Shown here in pieces: positions 1 to 8,588 of a stretch of DNA of 34,287 bases. Made by a program: the position numbers and the translations under genes. Source of the stretch: an uncultured beta proteobacterium (lineage in GTDB: Bacteria > Pseudomonadota > Gammaproteobacteria > Burkholderiales > Burkholderiaceae_C); assembly GCA_903896425.1 (NCBI GenBank), contig CAITXW010000496.1:1-34287 (forward strand). The letters are read 5' to 3'. The number at the start of each line of letters is the position of its first letter. Position 1 is the first letter of the stretch. The notes beneath the pieces are model-generated. The model did not search any database and was not told the DNA's origin. It saw nothing but the letters and a program-made list of their open reading frames with translations.

Positions 1-561
1 GCCGGCCAGGATGCCCGGAATCATGCCGGCGGCAAACAAGGCCGGCACCGAGGCGCCCGGCACCAGCACCGAGTAGACGATGAAAGCCACCGATGGCGGA
101 ATCAGGATGTCGGTCGCCGCCGCAGCGCCGACCACACTGGCGGAAAACGCCGGTGGATAGCCAGCACGCGACATGGCCGCGATCATGACAGCGCCAACCG
201 CCGCCGCGTTGGCCGGACCGGAGCCCGAAATACCGCCCAGAAACATGGCCACCAAAATGGCGACCAGCGGCAGCATGCCGGGGCCGCGCCCGACGATGGC
301 GATGGCAAAGTTGACCAAGCGCAGGGCAACACCGGAGCGGTCGAAGATGGAGCCCACCAGCACAAACATCGGAATCGCCAGCAACGGGTACTTGCCCAGA
401 CCGGCGTAGAAATTCTGCGGCACAGCCAGCAGTCCAAACCAGAGCGCATCGGTATTGGCCAGCGCAATGCAGGCGGCACCGGCCAGCCCGAGCGCCGCGC
501 CGATGGGCACGCCCAGCAGCATCATGACGACGAAGGCGACGAACAGTAATGTCGGAATCAT
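1..561 (-). CDS. dctM: TRAP transporter large permease subunit DctM, partial (C-terminus lies beyond the left edge)
   Basis: This is not a listed ORF because it runs off the window; I translated the reverse complement from the ATG at 559-561. The protein begins MIPTLLFVAFVVMMLLGVP and continues through hydrophobic segments with the family-typical stretches LLAIPMFVLVG, GGISGSGPANAAAVG and ATDILIPPSVAFIVYS. These are hallmarks of the DctM/TRAP-T large membrane subunit, which drives Na+- or H+-coupled uptake of carboxylate-type solutes delivered by a periplasmic DctP protein. About 187 residues are visible out of roughly 430 usual. The start codon overlaps the dctQ stop by four bases (ATGA), so the two are translationally coupled. 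The substrate cannot be told from the sequence, and no dctP gene is in view. Confidence 0.93.
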   Translation of the reverse strand, partial: MIPTLLFVAFVVMMLLGVPIGAALGLAGAACIALANTDALWFGLLAVPQNFYAGLGKYPLLAIPMFVLVGSIFDRSGVALRLVNFAIAIVGRGPGMLPLVAILVAMFLGGISGSGPANAAAVGAVMIAAMSRAGYPPAFSASVVGAAAATDILIPPSVAFIVYSVLVPGASVPALFAAGMIPGILAG

Positions 562-1085
562 TCGCGACGCCCCCGACGAATGAACAGGCCCAGCGCGCGC
601 CCGGCAATCGCCACCGACATCACCGGCAGCCAGATCGTGTACCACCACTGCGGCACGCCGATGCCAGGCGAGGTCTCGCCGTAGCGAATATCGTCGTACA
701 CCATGCGCGTGCTCAGGACTGCGATCAGCATGAACAGCAGAAACACCATGATGGCGCCAAAACGCGCCAAGGCGCGCTGGCGCGCCAGTGAGCCGCTGTC
801 AGCAAAGTACTCGATGCGGATCTGGCGGTTGCGCGCGACCGAGGCCGAGCCTGCCACCAGCGACAGCACGATCATCAAGAAGACCGAAAACTCTTCGGTC
901 CAGGCAAAGGACTGGTCAGTGAAGTAGCGCACCAGAACATTGCCGAATGTAATCAGCGCGAGCAAGCCCATGACAATGACGGTAAGCCAGTCTTCGATCT
1001 TGAGGGGGATGACAGTGACCTCATCCTGTGCCGAGGGGTCCGGCACTTCGATGGGCAGGTGAGTGGGTTCGTGGGGAAGGTGCAT
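558..1085 (-). CDS. dctQ: TRAP transporter small permease subunit DctQ
   Basis: A protein of about 175 residues with four predicted membrane helices, for example LTVIVMGLLALITFGNVLVR, FSVFLMIVLSLVAGSASVAR, a helix around FGAIMVFLLFMLIAVLS, and WWYTIWLPVMSVAIAGRALG. The segment FGNVLVRYFTDQSFAWTEEF is the DctQ signature (NVxxRY...W.EE). It is the small membrane partner that joins DctM to form a TRAP transporter. The ORF track extends to a TTG at 1112, but neither that codon nor the ATG at 1085 has a strong Shine-Dalgarno sequence. I prefer the ATG, which gives a normal-length cytoplasmic N-terminus. The gene lies 55 bp after the E1 beta gene and overlaps dctM by 4 bp. Confidence 0.92.
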   Translation of the reverse strand: MHLPHEPTHLPIEVPDPSAQDEVTVIPLKIEDWLTVIVMGLLALITFGNVLVRYFTDQSFAWTEEFSVFLMIVLSLVAGSASVARNRQIRIEYFADSGSLARQRALARFGAIMVFLLFMLIAVLSTRMVYDDIRYGETSPGIGVPQWWYTIWLPVMSVAIAGRALGLFIRRGRRE

Positions 1086-1140
1086 AAGAAGAGGGGAACA
1101 GTTTAGGGGCAAAACACAGGTTTGGACATTGGTGAATACC

Positions 1141-2100
1141 TTAATGAGCGGTCATCGCGCGCACGGCGGCAGCGATGGCGTCGGGCTCGACACGCGACTG
1201 CGCTTCGAGCACCGGCGAGTAACCCACGGGAATGCGCGGTGCACCCACGCGCCGCACCTTGCAGCCCGTGGCCTCAGCTGCGCTGGCAGCAATCTCGGCG
1301 CCAAAGCCGCCGGCCTGCACTGCCTCGTGCACCACCAGCAGTTTGCCGGTTTTGGCGCAGGAGCCGAGCACGGTGTCGCGGTCCCAGGGCCAGATGCTGC
1401 GCAGATCAATCAGTTCAACTTCAATGCCTTCAACCGCCAGTTGCGCGCAAGCCGTTTCACACGCCTGCAACTGCCGACTCCAACTCACCAGAGTCAAGTG
1501 CTTGCCCGGACGCAGAATGTTGGCGCGGCCCAGCGTAGCGGGCAGTGCTTCATCGACTTCGCCACTCAGGCCCCACAAGGTCTTGTGCTCCATGTAAACC
1601 ACCGGATCACCACAGGCCAGCGCAGCGCGCAGCATCGAATAGTTGTCCTGCGGCGTCGCCGGGCACAGCACCACCACGCCGGGCAGATGGGCAAACCAGC
1701 TCTCCAAGGACTGCGAGTGCTGCGCGGCGGAGGCATCCCAGATGCCGATCGGCATGCGCACCACCATCGGCACACGGCCTTGCCCGCCAAACATGAAACG
1801 GTTTTTCGCCGCCTGGTTCACGATCTCGTCCATGCCACAGAGCGCGAAATCAACCACCCGCATCTCGACCACCGGGCGCAGACCCGCCAGCGCCATGCCG
1901 ACACCGGCACCCAAAATGGCGGCCTCGCTGATCGGCGTATCGATGACCCTCGCTGCACCAAAGGTTTTCTGCAGCCCCTGGTACTGGCCGAAGATGCCGC
2001 CACGGCCTACGTCCTCACCCAACACCACGACCGAGGCATCGGCCTCCATCTCGCGCTGCACCGCCAGGGCGGCGGCCTGCGCATACGTCATCAGCGCCAT
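1141..2100 (-). CDS. 2-oxo acid dehydrogenase E1 component, beta subunit (acetoin/pyruvate dehydrogenase type)
   Basis: A 319-residue protein with the transketolase-like pyrimidine-binding domain followed by the transketolase C-terminal domain, the arrangement of PdhB/AcoB/BkdB beta subunits. Visible family motifs are VVVLGEDVGRGGIFGQYQGL near the N-terminus, DTPISEAAILGAGVGMALAG (with the conserved Glu that activates thiamine diphosphate), the VVRMP segment, and IDLRSIWPWD...VVHEAVQAGGFGAEIA in the C-terminal domain. It pairs with the E1 alpha subunit encoded just upstream; together they decarboxylate a 2-oxo acid or cleave acetoin and pass the acyl group to an E2 lipoyl protein. The gene overlaps the alpha gene by 10 bp and has a good ribosome site (GGGAG). 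The true substrate is not resolvable. No E2 or E3 gene is in the window. Confidence 0.93.
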   Translation of the reverse strand: MALMTYAQAAALAVQREMEADASVVVLGEDVGRGGIFGQYQGLQKTFGAARVIDTPISEAAILGAGVGMALAGLRPVVEMRVVDFALCGMDEIVNQAAKNRFMFGGQGRVPMVVRMPIGIWDASAAQHSQSLESWFAHLPGVVVLCPATPQDNYSMLRAALACGDPVVYMEHKTLWGLSGEVDEALPATLGRANILRPGKHLTLVSWSRQLQACETACAQLAVEGIEVELIDLRSIWPWDRDTVLGSCAKTGKLLVVHEAVQAGGFGAEIAASAAEATGCKVRRVGAPRIPVGYSPVLEAQSRVEPDAIAAAVRAMTAH

Positions 2101-3107
2101 TGGCCTGCTCCCAGGTTTTGCACATCGGTAAAAGCACTTGCCGGATCGGGCCAGGGCGCGGCCTCGGCCACGCGCAAGGCAGCCGCTATTTCATCGGTCG
2201 CGGCCTGTTCAATGAGATCAAGTTCCGCCACAGTGGTGTCGGGCAATGCCAGGTACTGCCCTCGGGCGCGCGCAATCGGGTCGGTCTGCAAGGCATCCTG
2301 CAACTCAGCTGCATTGCGATAGGCTGCCAGATCAACCGAGACGTGGCCTTTGACGCGGTAGGTGATGGCATGCAGCAGGCGCGGACCGGCACCGCTGCGC
2401 ACCTGCTGCACCAGTTCAGCCGCAGCCGCATGCACCGCCAGCACATCGTTGCCATCGACCTGAACGGCTGCGATGTCCAGGCTCAGCGCGCGCGCCGTGG
2501 CGCCCTCGCCAGCCGTCATCGGGCCACTGGCGGTGGTGGCGCTCCAGCGGTTGTCCTCGCAGATAAACAACACCGGCAGTTCATAGACGCGAGCCCAGTT
2601 CAAGGCTTCGAGAAAAGGCCCGCGGTTGATGGCGCCGTCGCCGAAAAAGCAGGCCGTGATGCCATCGCGCTGTTGCAGCTTTTGCGCATGCGCCGCGCCC
2701 ACCGCAATCGGCATGCCGGCTGCCACGACCCCGTTGGCGCCGAGCATGCCAACCGAAAAATCGGCGATGTGCATGGAGCCGCCTTTGCCGCCGTTGAGGC
2801 CGCCGGCCTTGCCGAACAGCTCAAGCATCATGCCCTGCAAGTCCGCGCCCTTGGCCAGCGTGTGGCCGTGGCCGCGGTGTGTGGAAGTAAGGTAATCGGT
2901 GCGGCGCAAATGGGCGCAAACGCCCGCTGGCACTGCCTCCTGCCCGGTTGAGAGATGCAGCGGCCCGCGCACCTTGGCGCCCCCGTCGGCCGTCTTGCCG
3001 TAAGCGCTGACGCCACCCTGGCTGGCAGCCTCGGCCGCGTTCTCAAAGGCCCGTATCCGCACCATGGTGCGGTACAGGCCGCTCAAAAGATCTCGTGTGT
3101 CTTTCAC
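2091..3107 (-). CDS. 2-oxo acid dehydrogenase E1 component, alpha subunit (acetoin dehydrogenase-like)
   Basis: A 338-residue thiamine-diphosphate-dependent dehydrogenase E1 alpha subunit. The cofactor motif GDGAINRGPFLEALN (residues about 156-170) is followed by ICEDNRW near 182-188, the usual GDG...N spacing for Mg-ThDP binding. THRGHGHTLAKG (about 76-87) and GGKGGSMHI (about 107-114) resemble acetoin dehydrogenase AcoA and pyruvate dehydrogenase E1 alpha. The start is a GTG at 3107, supported by GGAGA about 5 nt upstream; no better ATG exists nearby. The gene follows fhs by 23 bp and overlaps the beta gene by 10 bp, so it is probably part of one operon. Acetoin, pyruvate or a branched-chain 2-oxo acid are all possible substrates. 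Confidence 0.93.
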   Translation of the reverse strand: MKDTRDLLSGLYRTMVRIRAFENAAEAASQGGVSAYGKTADGGAKVRGPLHLSTGQEAVPAGVCAHLRRTDYLTSTHRGHGHTLAKGADLQGMMLELFGKAGGLNGGKGGSMHIADFSVGMLGANGVVAAGMPIAVGAAHAQKLQQRDGITACFFGDGAINRGPFLEALNWARVYELPVLFICEDNRWSATTASGPMTAGEGATARALSLDIAAVQVDGNDVLAVHAAAAELVQQVRSGAGPRLLHAITYRVKGHVSVDLAAYRNAAELQDALQTDPIARARGQYLALPDTTVAELDLIEQAATDEIAAALRVAEAAPWPDPASAFTDVQNLGAGQWR

Positions 3108-3130
3108 CTTGTCTCCAATTGGAAATTGCT

Positions 3131-4819
3131 CTAAAACAGTCCCGATATCCGACCCTCGTCATCGATGTCAATACGCGCCGAGGCCGGCTCTTTCGGCAAG
3201 CCGGGCATGGTCATGATGTCACCGCAAATCATCACCACGAACTCGGCGCCGGCGGCCAGACGCACCTCGCGGATATTGACCATGTGACCGCTGGGCGCGC
3301 CGCGCAACAGCGGGTCGGTGGAGAACGAGTACTGGGTTTTGGCCACACACACCGGGTAATGGCCAAAGCCGTCCTTTTGCAGCTGCGCGATTTTGTTGCG
3401 CACAGCAGAGTCAGCCGAGATATCGGAAGCGCCATAGATCTTGGTGGCGATCGCTTTCATCTTGTCCCACAGGCTGTCTTCGTCCTGGTAGACAAAGCGC
3501 ATGTGAGCCGTGCCGGACTCGGCCATCTTCACCACCGCGTGCGCCAGTTCCTCGGCGCCGGCTGAGCCCTGGGCCCAGTGCCGGCAGATCACCACCTGAA
3601 CGCCCTGGCGGTTCATGTGCCGGCGCAGAACGGCCAGTTCCTCGTCAGTGTCCGACGTGAAATGGTTGAGCGCCACGATGCAGGGCAGGCCGTAGCGGTG
3701 CCGGATGTTCTCGACATGCCGCTCCAGATTGACCAGGCCTTTTTCAACCGCCGCCACGTTGGGCACAGAGAACGCCGCGCTCGCCACACCGCCATGGGCC
3801 TTGAGCGCGCGCAGCGTGGCAACGATCACCGCGACGTCCGGGCGCAGGCCCGATTTGCGGCACTTGATATCGATGAATTTTTCGGCGCCGAGATCGGCGC
3901 CGAAGCCGGCCTCGGTCACCACATAGTCACCGAGCTTGAGCGCTGCCTGCGTTGCCGTGACCGAATTGCAGCCGTGGGCGATGTTGGCAAAGGGACCGCC
4001 GTGGATGATGGCCGGGTTGTTCTCCAGCGTCTGCACCAGATTCGGCTTGATCGCGTCCTTGAGCAGCGCCGCCATCGCGCCTTGCGCCTGCAGGTCGCTG
4101 GCGCGAATCGGTGTCAAATCGCGCCGGTAGCCGACGATGATGTTGGCCAGGCGCGCCTTCAGGTCCTTGCGCGAAGTCGCCAGGCAAAAGATCGCCATGA
4201 CCTCGGAGGCAACGACGATGTCAAAGCCATCCTCGCGCGGAAAACCATTGCTGGAGCCACCCAAAGAAATCACAGTCGAGCGCAGCGCGCGGTCGTTCAT
4301 ATCCATGACGCGGCGCCAGACGATACGCCGGGAATCAAAACGCAGCGTGTTGCCGTGGTGGATGTGGTTGTCGATCAGCGCCGCCAGCAGGTTGTGCGCC
4401 AGCGCAATGGCGTTGAAGTCGCCGGTGAAGTGCAGGTTGATGTCCTCCATCGGCACCACCTGGGCGTAGCCGCCACCGGCAGCACCGCCCTTCATGCCGA
4501 ACACCGGACCGAGCGAAGGTTCGCGCAGCGCGATGACGCAGCGCTTGCCGATACGGTTCAGCGCGTCACCCAGGCCAACCACGGTGGTGGTCTTGCCCTC
4601 GCCGGCGGGCGTCGGGCTGATCGCTGTCACCAGCACCAGCTTGCCGTTGGGGCCGGTCTGCTGGTTCAACCAGGTGAGGTCGATCTTGGCCTTGTAGTGA
4701 CCGTAGGGTTCGAGCGCCTGCGCCGGTATGCCCAGACGATCCTGCGCCATCTGCAATATCGGTTGCAGGGTTGCCGCCTGGGCAATTTCAATGTCGGAGA
4801 GCGTCACGCTTGCTTGCAT
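3131..4819 (-). CDS. fhs: Formate-tetrahydrofolate ligase (10-formyl-THF synthetase)
   Basis: A 562-residue protein, the usual length for bacterial FTHFS. It makes 10-formyl-THF from formate, THF and ATP in the cytoplasm, feeding one-carbon metabolism or releasing formate in reverse. The nucleotide-binding stretch [20 protein letters not shown] lies at residues about 68-87, followed by [20 protein letters not shown] and the conserved [31 protein letters not shown] and the C-terminal [15 protein letters not shown] also match the family. The gene sits 9 bp downstream of the enoyl-CoA hydratase gene and 23 bp upstream of the E1 alpha gene. That neighbourhood suggests a catabolic role in one-carbon flux rather than a stand-alone folate gene, but this is inference. 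Confidence 0.97.
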   Translation of the reverse strand: MQASVTLSDIEIAQAATLQPILQMAQDRLGIPAQALEPYGHYKAKIDLTWLNQQTGPNGKLVLVTAISPTPAGEGKTTTVVGLGDALNRIGKRCVIALREPSLGPVFGMKGGAAGGGYAQVVPMEDINLHFTGDFNAIALAHNLLAALIDNHIHHGNTLRFDSRRIVWRRVMDMNDRALRSTVISLGGSSNGFPREDGFDIVVASEVMAIFCLATSRKDLKARLANIIVGYRRDLTPIRASDLQAQGAMAALLKDAIKPNLVQTLENNPAIIHGGPFANIAHGCNSVTATQAALKLGDYVVTEAGFGADLGAEKFIDIKCRKSGLRPDVAVIVATLRALKAHGGVASAAFSVPNVAAVEKGLVNLERHVENIRHRYGLPCIVALNHFTSDTDEELAVLRRHMNRQGVQVVICRHWAQGSAGAEELAHAVVKMAESGTAHMRFVYQDEDSLWDKMKAIATKIYGASDISADSAVRNKIAQLQKDGFGHYPVCVAKTQYSFSTDPLLRGAPSGHMVNIREVRLAAGAEFVVMICGDIMTMPGLPKEPASARIDIDDEGRISGLF

Positions 4820-4828
4820 TCTTGACTT

Positions 4829-5608
4829 TCATTTGCTTTTTTGTCGGGCCATGAATTGGGCGCGCGCTGCCAGTGCTTCCTCGCTGGCAGCGGCCAGCGC
4901 GAGTTGGTCGCTCACCATGTAGGAGGCCAGGTGATTGAGTGCGTTGGCGCTGGCATTGACCGCCTGTTTGCTCATGCTCACCGCGACCTCGGGCAATTCG
5001 ACAACGCGCTGCGCCAGTGCCAGCGCCTGGGCTTGGGCCTGACCGTCGTCCACCAGGTAATCGGCCAGGCCGACATCGATTGCCTGCTGACCCTGAAAGC
5101 GATCCCCCAGGATGATGAAACGCTTGGCTGTGGCTGGCCCGAGCAGGCGCACCAGACGCGGCAACGCACCCCACCCAAGCGGAATGCCCAGCGCAATCTC
5201 GGGCAGCCAAAACCAGCTTGAAGCGCCAATGACACGCCAATCGAGCGCCGCCACCAGTGCGGCGCCGCCGCCGATGCAATGGCCCTCGATCGCACCGATG
5301 GTGATCGCGGGAATGTTCTCCCAGGCCTGGCACATGCGCTCGCCCAGGGCGGCCAGCGCGCGGCGCTCGGCCAGGCTGGGCTCGCGCTGCGGTGTGGCCT
5401 GCAGTTCGCCCAGATCCATGCCGGCCGAGAAATGCGCGCCGGCGGCGCCCAGAATCACGGCGCGCACGCCGGGCTCGTCGCGCAGCCGCTCCGCCGTGCG
5501 CGTCAGGCTGCGCATCAGGTCCAGTGAAAAAGCATTGCGCTGCAACGGACGGTTGAGTTGCACCGTCCAGATGCCCGCGCTGGACTCGGTTTCGATCAGA
5601 TCATTCAT
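4829..5608 (-). CDS. Enoyl-CoA hydratase/isomerase (crotonase) family protein
   Basis: A crotonase-fold protein of about 259 residues. Family features include IWTVQLNRPLQRNAFSLDLM near the N-terminus, the oxyanion-hole segment HFSAGMDLGEL, and the second oxyanion segment IEGHCIGGGAALVAALDWRV. PEIALGIPLGWGALPRLVRL includes the region where catalytic glutamates usually lie; here the residues are not the standard Glu pair of fatty-acid enoyl-CoA hydratases, so the exact reaction is uncertain. The ORF can begin at 5617, but the ATG at 5608 has AGGGA about 8 nt upstream and is preferred. It is the first gene of the leftward run and is divergent from the binding-protein gene. Confidence 0.88.
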   Translation of the reverse strand: MNDLIETESSAGIWTVQLNRPLQRNAFSLDLMRSLTRTAERLRDEPGVRAVILGAAGAHFSAGMDLGELQATPQREPSLAERRALAALGERMCQAWENIPAITIGAIEGHCIGGGAALVAALDWRVIGASSWFWLPEIALGIPLGWGALPRLVRLLGPATAKRFIILGDRFQGQQAIDVGLADYLVDDGQAQAQALALAQRVVELPEVAVSMSKQAVNASANALNHLASYMVSDQLALAAASEEALAARAQFMARQKSK

Positions 5609-5647
5609 GCCAACCATCCCTAGGTAGTTTCACCAGCACGACTTCGC

Positions 5648-5659
5648 GCTGCCGGCAGC
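5648..5659. promoter_or_regulatory. Perfect palindrome GCTGCCGGCAGC in a divergent intergenic region (possible operator)
   Basis: This 12-bp perfect palindrome sits in the 87-bp gap between the divergent crotonase and binding-protein genes. A TATACC sequence at 5669-5674 could be a -10 for the rightward gene, but no good -35 is seen. A shared regulator site is a reasonable but unproven reading; GC-rich palindromes also arise by chance. Confidence 0.25.
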
Positions 5660-5695
5660 AAAATGCACTATACCCGCCCATAACAGGAGACCCCC

Positions 5696-6853
5696 ATGCA
5701 AATCAAACCCACCCTGGTGCTGGCTGCTTTCGCGCTCTGTGCCGGCAGCGCCATGGCCCAGCAAGGCGTCAGCAAAACCGAGATCACGCTGGGTTCGATT
5801 CAGGACTTGTCAGGCCCCGCCGTCAGCCTGGGCAAACAGGCGCGCTTGGGCATGTTGCTGCGGGTGGACGAGATCAACGAGCAGGGCGGCATCAATGGTC
5901 GCAAGCTCAGAATCCTCATCGAGGACTCGGGCTACGACCCGAAAAAAGCCTTTCTCGCCGCGCAAAAACTGGTGAACCAGGACAAGATCTTCATGATGGT
6001 GGGTCACATCGGAACCGCGCAAAACCTGGCCGCCATGCCGGTCCAGTTCGAGAAAAACGTCATCAACTTCTTTCCCCTGACAGCGGCGCGCGAAATGTAC
6101 GAGCCGCTGCACAAGCTCAAGTACGCTTTCTCCGTTACCTACTTCGACCAGATTCGCCAGACCACGCCCAAGCTGGTGAAAGAGAAAAACCTCAAAAAGG
6201 TCTGCACCCTGTACCAGGACGACGAATTCGGTCTGGAAGTGATGCGCGGCGGCGAGGCCGGCCTCAAATCCATCAACATGGACTACGCCGAGAAGACCTC
6301 CTACAAACGCGGCGCCACCGATTTTTCTTCGCAGGTCGCCAAGCTGAAAGCAGCCGGCTGCGAGATGGTGGTGCTGGGCACCATCGTGCGTGAAACCATC
6401 GGCGCCATCGGCGAGTCACGCAAGACCGGTTTCAACCCGGTCTTCCTGGCCTCCAATGCGGCCTACATCGACGTCATTCACAAGCTCGGCGGCAAGGCGA
6501 TGGAAGGCCTGTACGCTTCCATGACCTCGCAAAACCCGTATCAGGACGACAGTTCGCAACCGATCCGCTTCTGGGCCAACAAGTTCCGCACCAAGTTCAA
6601 CGACGAACCTTCCGTGTTCGCGGTCTATGGTTACCTGATTGTCGACGCCTTCGCCCAGGCGGCACAAAAGGCTGGGCAGAATCTGAACACAGAGAGTTTC
6701 ATCAAGTCCATGGACACGATGAGCACACCGGCCGATATTTTCGGCAGTGCGCCGACCAACTTTTCCCCGAACAAGCGCATTGGCAGCGACGCCGCACGCT
6801 TGTCGCAAATCGTGGACGGCAAGTGGAAAGTGGTGTCCGACTACATCAAGTGA
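5696..6853 (+). CDS. ABC transporter periplasmic substrate-binding protein, branched-chain amino acid (LivK) type
   Basis: A 385-residue protein with a clear Sec signal peptide (MQIKPTLVLAAFALCAGSAMA, cleavage about residue 21). The mature part has the type 1 periplasmic binding fold: ITLGSIQDLSGPAVSLGKQ at the start, then RLGMLLRVDEINEQGGINGRKL and KIFMMVGHIGTAQNLA, as in LivJ/LivK-like receptors for amino acids, amides, urea or aromatic acids. AGGAG lies 6 nt before the ATG. No permease or ATPase gene of the Liv type is in the window, so it is either an orphan receptor or separated from its transporter. It is divergent from the crotonase-fhs-E1 run, which hints that its ligand may be processed by that pathway. 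Confidence 0.92.
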   Translation: MQIKPTLVLAAFALCAGSAMAQQGVSKTEITLGSIQDLSGPAVSLGKQARLGMLLRVDEINEQGGINGRKLRILIEDSGYDPKKAFLAAQKLVNQDKIFMMVGHIGTAQNLAAMPVQFEKNVINFFPLTAAREMYEPLHKLKYAFSVTYFDQIRQTTPKLVKEKNLKKVCTLYQDDEFGLEVMRGGEAGLKSINMDYAEKTSYKRGATDFSSQVAKLKAAGCEMVVLGTIVRETIGAIGESRKTGFNPVFLASNAAYIDVIHKLGGKAMEGLYASMTSQNPYQDDSSQPIRFWANKFRTKFNDEPSVFAVYGYLIVDAFAQAAQKAGQNLNTESFIKSMDTMSTPADIFGSAPTNFSPNKRIGSDAARLSQIVDGKWKVVSDYIK

Positions 6854-6861
6854 TCGCCACA

Positions 6862-6887
6862 GCGACCGATCGCAGATGGTCGGTCGC
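6862..6887. repeat. Inverted repeat GCGACCGA/TCGGTCGC after the binding-protein gene
   Basis: An 8-bp perfect stem with a 10-nt loop starts 9 bp after the stop codon. A third copy of the core, CGACCGA, at 6906-6912 can pair instead with the TCGGTCG arm, giving two alternative hairpins. No T-run follows on either strand, so it is at best a weak terminator or a transcript-protecting hairpin. Confidence 0.4.
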
Positions 6888-6935
6888 GTCAATCAAAAAC
6901 CTTCCCGACCGACGATCGCTTCGCGCGGGAATGCG

Positions 6936-7145
6936 TTATGCGGAAATCCGGTAGGTGGTCGCCGGGCCAGCTCCTTCGCGCAGGATCCAACCCTGCGAAA
7001 CCAGTTTGGCCAGGTAACGATTGACGGTCGGGCGCTTTTCTCCAACCCGGGTCGCGATGGCGTGGGCGCCAATCGGTTTAAGTCCCTTGTTTGAGCGATC
7101 TGCCAGACAGGCGACGACATTGCTCGGGAGTTGTTTTCTAGTCAT
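6936..7145 (-). CDS. Small winged-helix DNA-binding protein, orphan or remnant
   Basis: A 69-residue ORF starting at the ATG at 7145; the listed ORF begins with a TTG two codons earlier. The sequence has a winged helix-turn-helix: PIGAHAIATRVGEKRPTVNR as helix-turn-helix and LVSQGWILREGAGPATTYRI as the following helix and wing. The TTYRI ending resembles the winged-helix parts attached to Fic or HipA-like proteins, so it could be the detached DNA-binding end of a larger gene. It could equally be a free small regulator. An AGG sits about 9 nt before the ATG. The flanks (6854-6935 and 7146-7285) show no other gene. Confidence 0.5.
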   Translation of the reverse strand: MTRKQLPSNVVACLADRSNKGLKPIGAHAIATRVGEKRPTVNRYLAKLVSQGWILREGAGPATTYRISA

Positions 7146-7285
7146 GTCCAAGACCTAATGGATGATGGCGTTGATTTGCGGACCGAAGGTTTTTTTATTC
7201 CCTATCTGTGGCCCGACGCGGCGGCAAACTCCCTGCAAGTTCGACCGCCCAACTGTACACGATTTTGTCCAGGACGATTACGGAA

Positions 7286-8548
7286 CTACACGCCGCCCAG
7301 GTAGCGCAAAACGCCCTGCCCGGCGCGCTTGCCGCTGGCCATGCAGGCCGTCAGCAGGTAGCCACCGGTTGGCGCCTCCCAGTCCAGCATCTCGCCGGCG
7401 CAAAAGACGCCGCGCCACTGCGTGAGCATCAGTTGGCTGTCCATCGCCTCGAAACGAACGCCACCGGCGCTGCTGATGGCTTCATCGATCGGGCGCGCTG
7501 CCACCAGCGTGATCGGCAGCGCCTTGATGGCCGCAGCCAGCGTGGCGCTGTCGTGCATCTGTTCCTTGCTCAAGCATTCATGCAGGATGGCGGCCTTGAT
7601 GCCGTCCAGATGCAAGCGACCTTTGAGGTGACTGGAGAGCGAGCGCGAGCCACGCGGGTGGCTGACTTCGGCGAGCACGCGCTCGGGCGCCAGATCGGGC
7701 CGCAGGTCAAGGTGGAAAGTCGCGCTGCCGTGCGCCAGGATCTCGTCGCGCAACAGGCTGGATGCCGCGTAAATCAAACTGCCCTCGACACCGCCGGCAG
7801 TCAGCACAAACTCGCCTTTGCGCTGGAATCGCTGTCCGTCCGAGGTCGTGACCGCAATTGCCACCGACTTGAACGGCTGGCCGGCAAAGCGATCGGCAAA
7901 ATGCGCGCTCCAACCGCCCTGTGCATCAAAACCGCAGTTGGCCGGCAGCAAGGGTGCCAGCACCACACCCTGCGCCTGAAGCCACGGCACCCACGCGCCG
8001 TCGGAGCCCAGGCGCGCCCAGCTGCCCCCGCCAAGCGCGAGCAGCACGGCGTCGGCCTGTGCCTGCACCGCACCCTGCGGCGTATCGAAACCCAGTGTCA
8101 CGCCCGCTGCACCGTCCGGCGCATCGGCATGCCTGCCGTTCCAGCGATGGCGCATGTGAAACTGCACGGCCACGCCCGTGGCCGGGTGGCGCAGGCGCTG
8201 CAGCCAGGCGCGCAGCAGGGGTGCTGCTTTCATGTCCGCGGGAAAGACCCGGCCCGAAGTGCCCACAAAAGTATCGATGCCGAGCGACTTGGCCCAGTCA
8301 CGCAACTGCGTGGCATCGAAATCCTGCAGCAGGTTTGCAATCTGCTCGCGCCGCGCGCCGTAGCGCGTGACAAAAATATCGGCCGGCTCCGCATGCGTGA
8401 GGTTGAGCCCGCCCTTGCCCGCGAGCAGAAACTTGCGCCCGACCGAGGGCATGGCGTCATAGACGTGCACCTCGACCCCGGCGCCACTAAGCACCTCGGC
8501 CGCCATCAAACCGGCCGGCCCTGCGCCCACCACCATCACTTTTTTCAT
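7286..8548 (-). CDS. NAD(P)/FAD-dependent oxidoreductase, TIGR03862/HI0933-like flavoprotein
   Basis: A 420-residue flavoprotein. The N-terminal dinucleotide-binding motif VMVVGAGPAGLMAAEVLSGA (residues about 4-23) is followed by VYDAMPSVGRKFLLAGKGGL, characteristic of the HI0933/BaiN group. A C-terminal FAD segment reads GVFCAGEMLDWEAPTGGYLL. The asparagine- and threonine-containing stretch GGLNLTHAEP is also family-typical. The physiological reaction of this group is poorly known, so I give no gene symbol. It lies 40 bp downstream of ccdB on the same strand; this may be chance, as the family is usually not part of toxin-antitoxin loci. Confidence 0.88.
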   Translation of the reverse strand: MKKVMVVGAGPAGLMAAEVLSGAGVEVHVYDAMPSVGRKFLLAGKGGLNLTHAEPADIFVTRYGARREQIANLLQDFDATQLRDWAKSLGIDTFVGTSGRVFPADMKAAPLLRAWLQRLRHPATGVAVQFHMRHRWNGRHADAPDGAAGVTLGFDTPQGAVQAQADAVLLALGGGSWARLGSDGAWVPWLQAQGVVLAPLLPANCGFDAQGGWSAHFADRFAGQPFKSVAIAVTTSDGQRFQRKGEFVLTAGGVEGSLIYAASSLLRDEILAHGSATFHLDLRPDLAPERVLAEVSHPRGSRSLSSHLKGRLHLDGIKAAILHECLSKEQMHDSATLAAAIKALPITLVAARPIDEAISSAGGVRFEAMDSQLMLTQWRGVFCAGEMLDWEAPTGGYLLTACMASGKRAGQGVLRYLGGV

Positions 8549-8588
8549 GCTTTGTTTCGTCTCTTGTGTGAGCGCTGTTGATTAATTG

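Noticed and set aside
1063-2322. 419-aa plus-strand ORF opposite the E1 beta gene
   Set aside because: Shadow frame of GC-rich coding DNA; the opposite strand encodes a protein with clear E1 motifs.
3578-4825. 415-aa plus-strand ORF opposite fhs
   Set aside because: Composition rich in His/Arg/Gln and no recognisable motif; fhs on the minus strand is complete and well conserved.
7208-8581. 457-aa plus-strand ORF opposite the flavoprotein
   Set aside because: Shadow; the minus-strand protein has an intact FAD motif and typical length.
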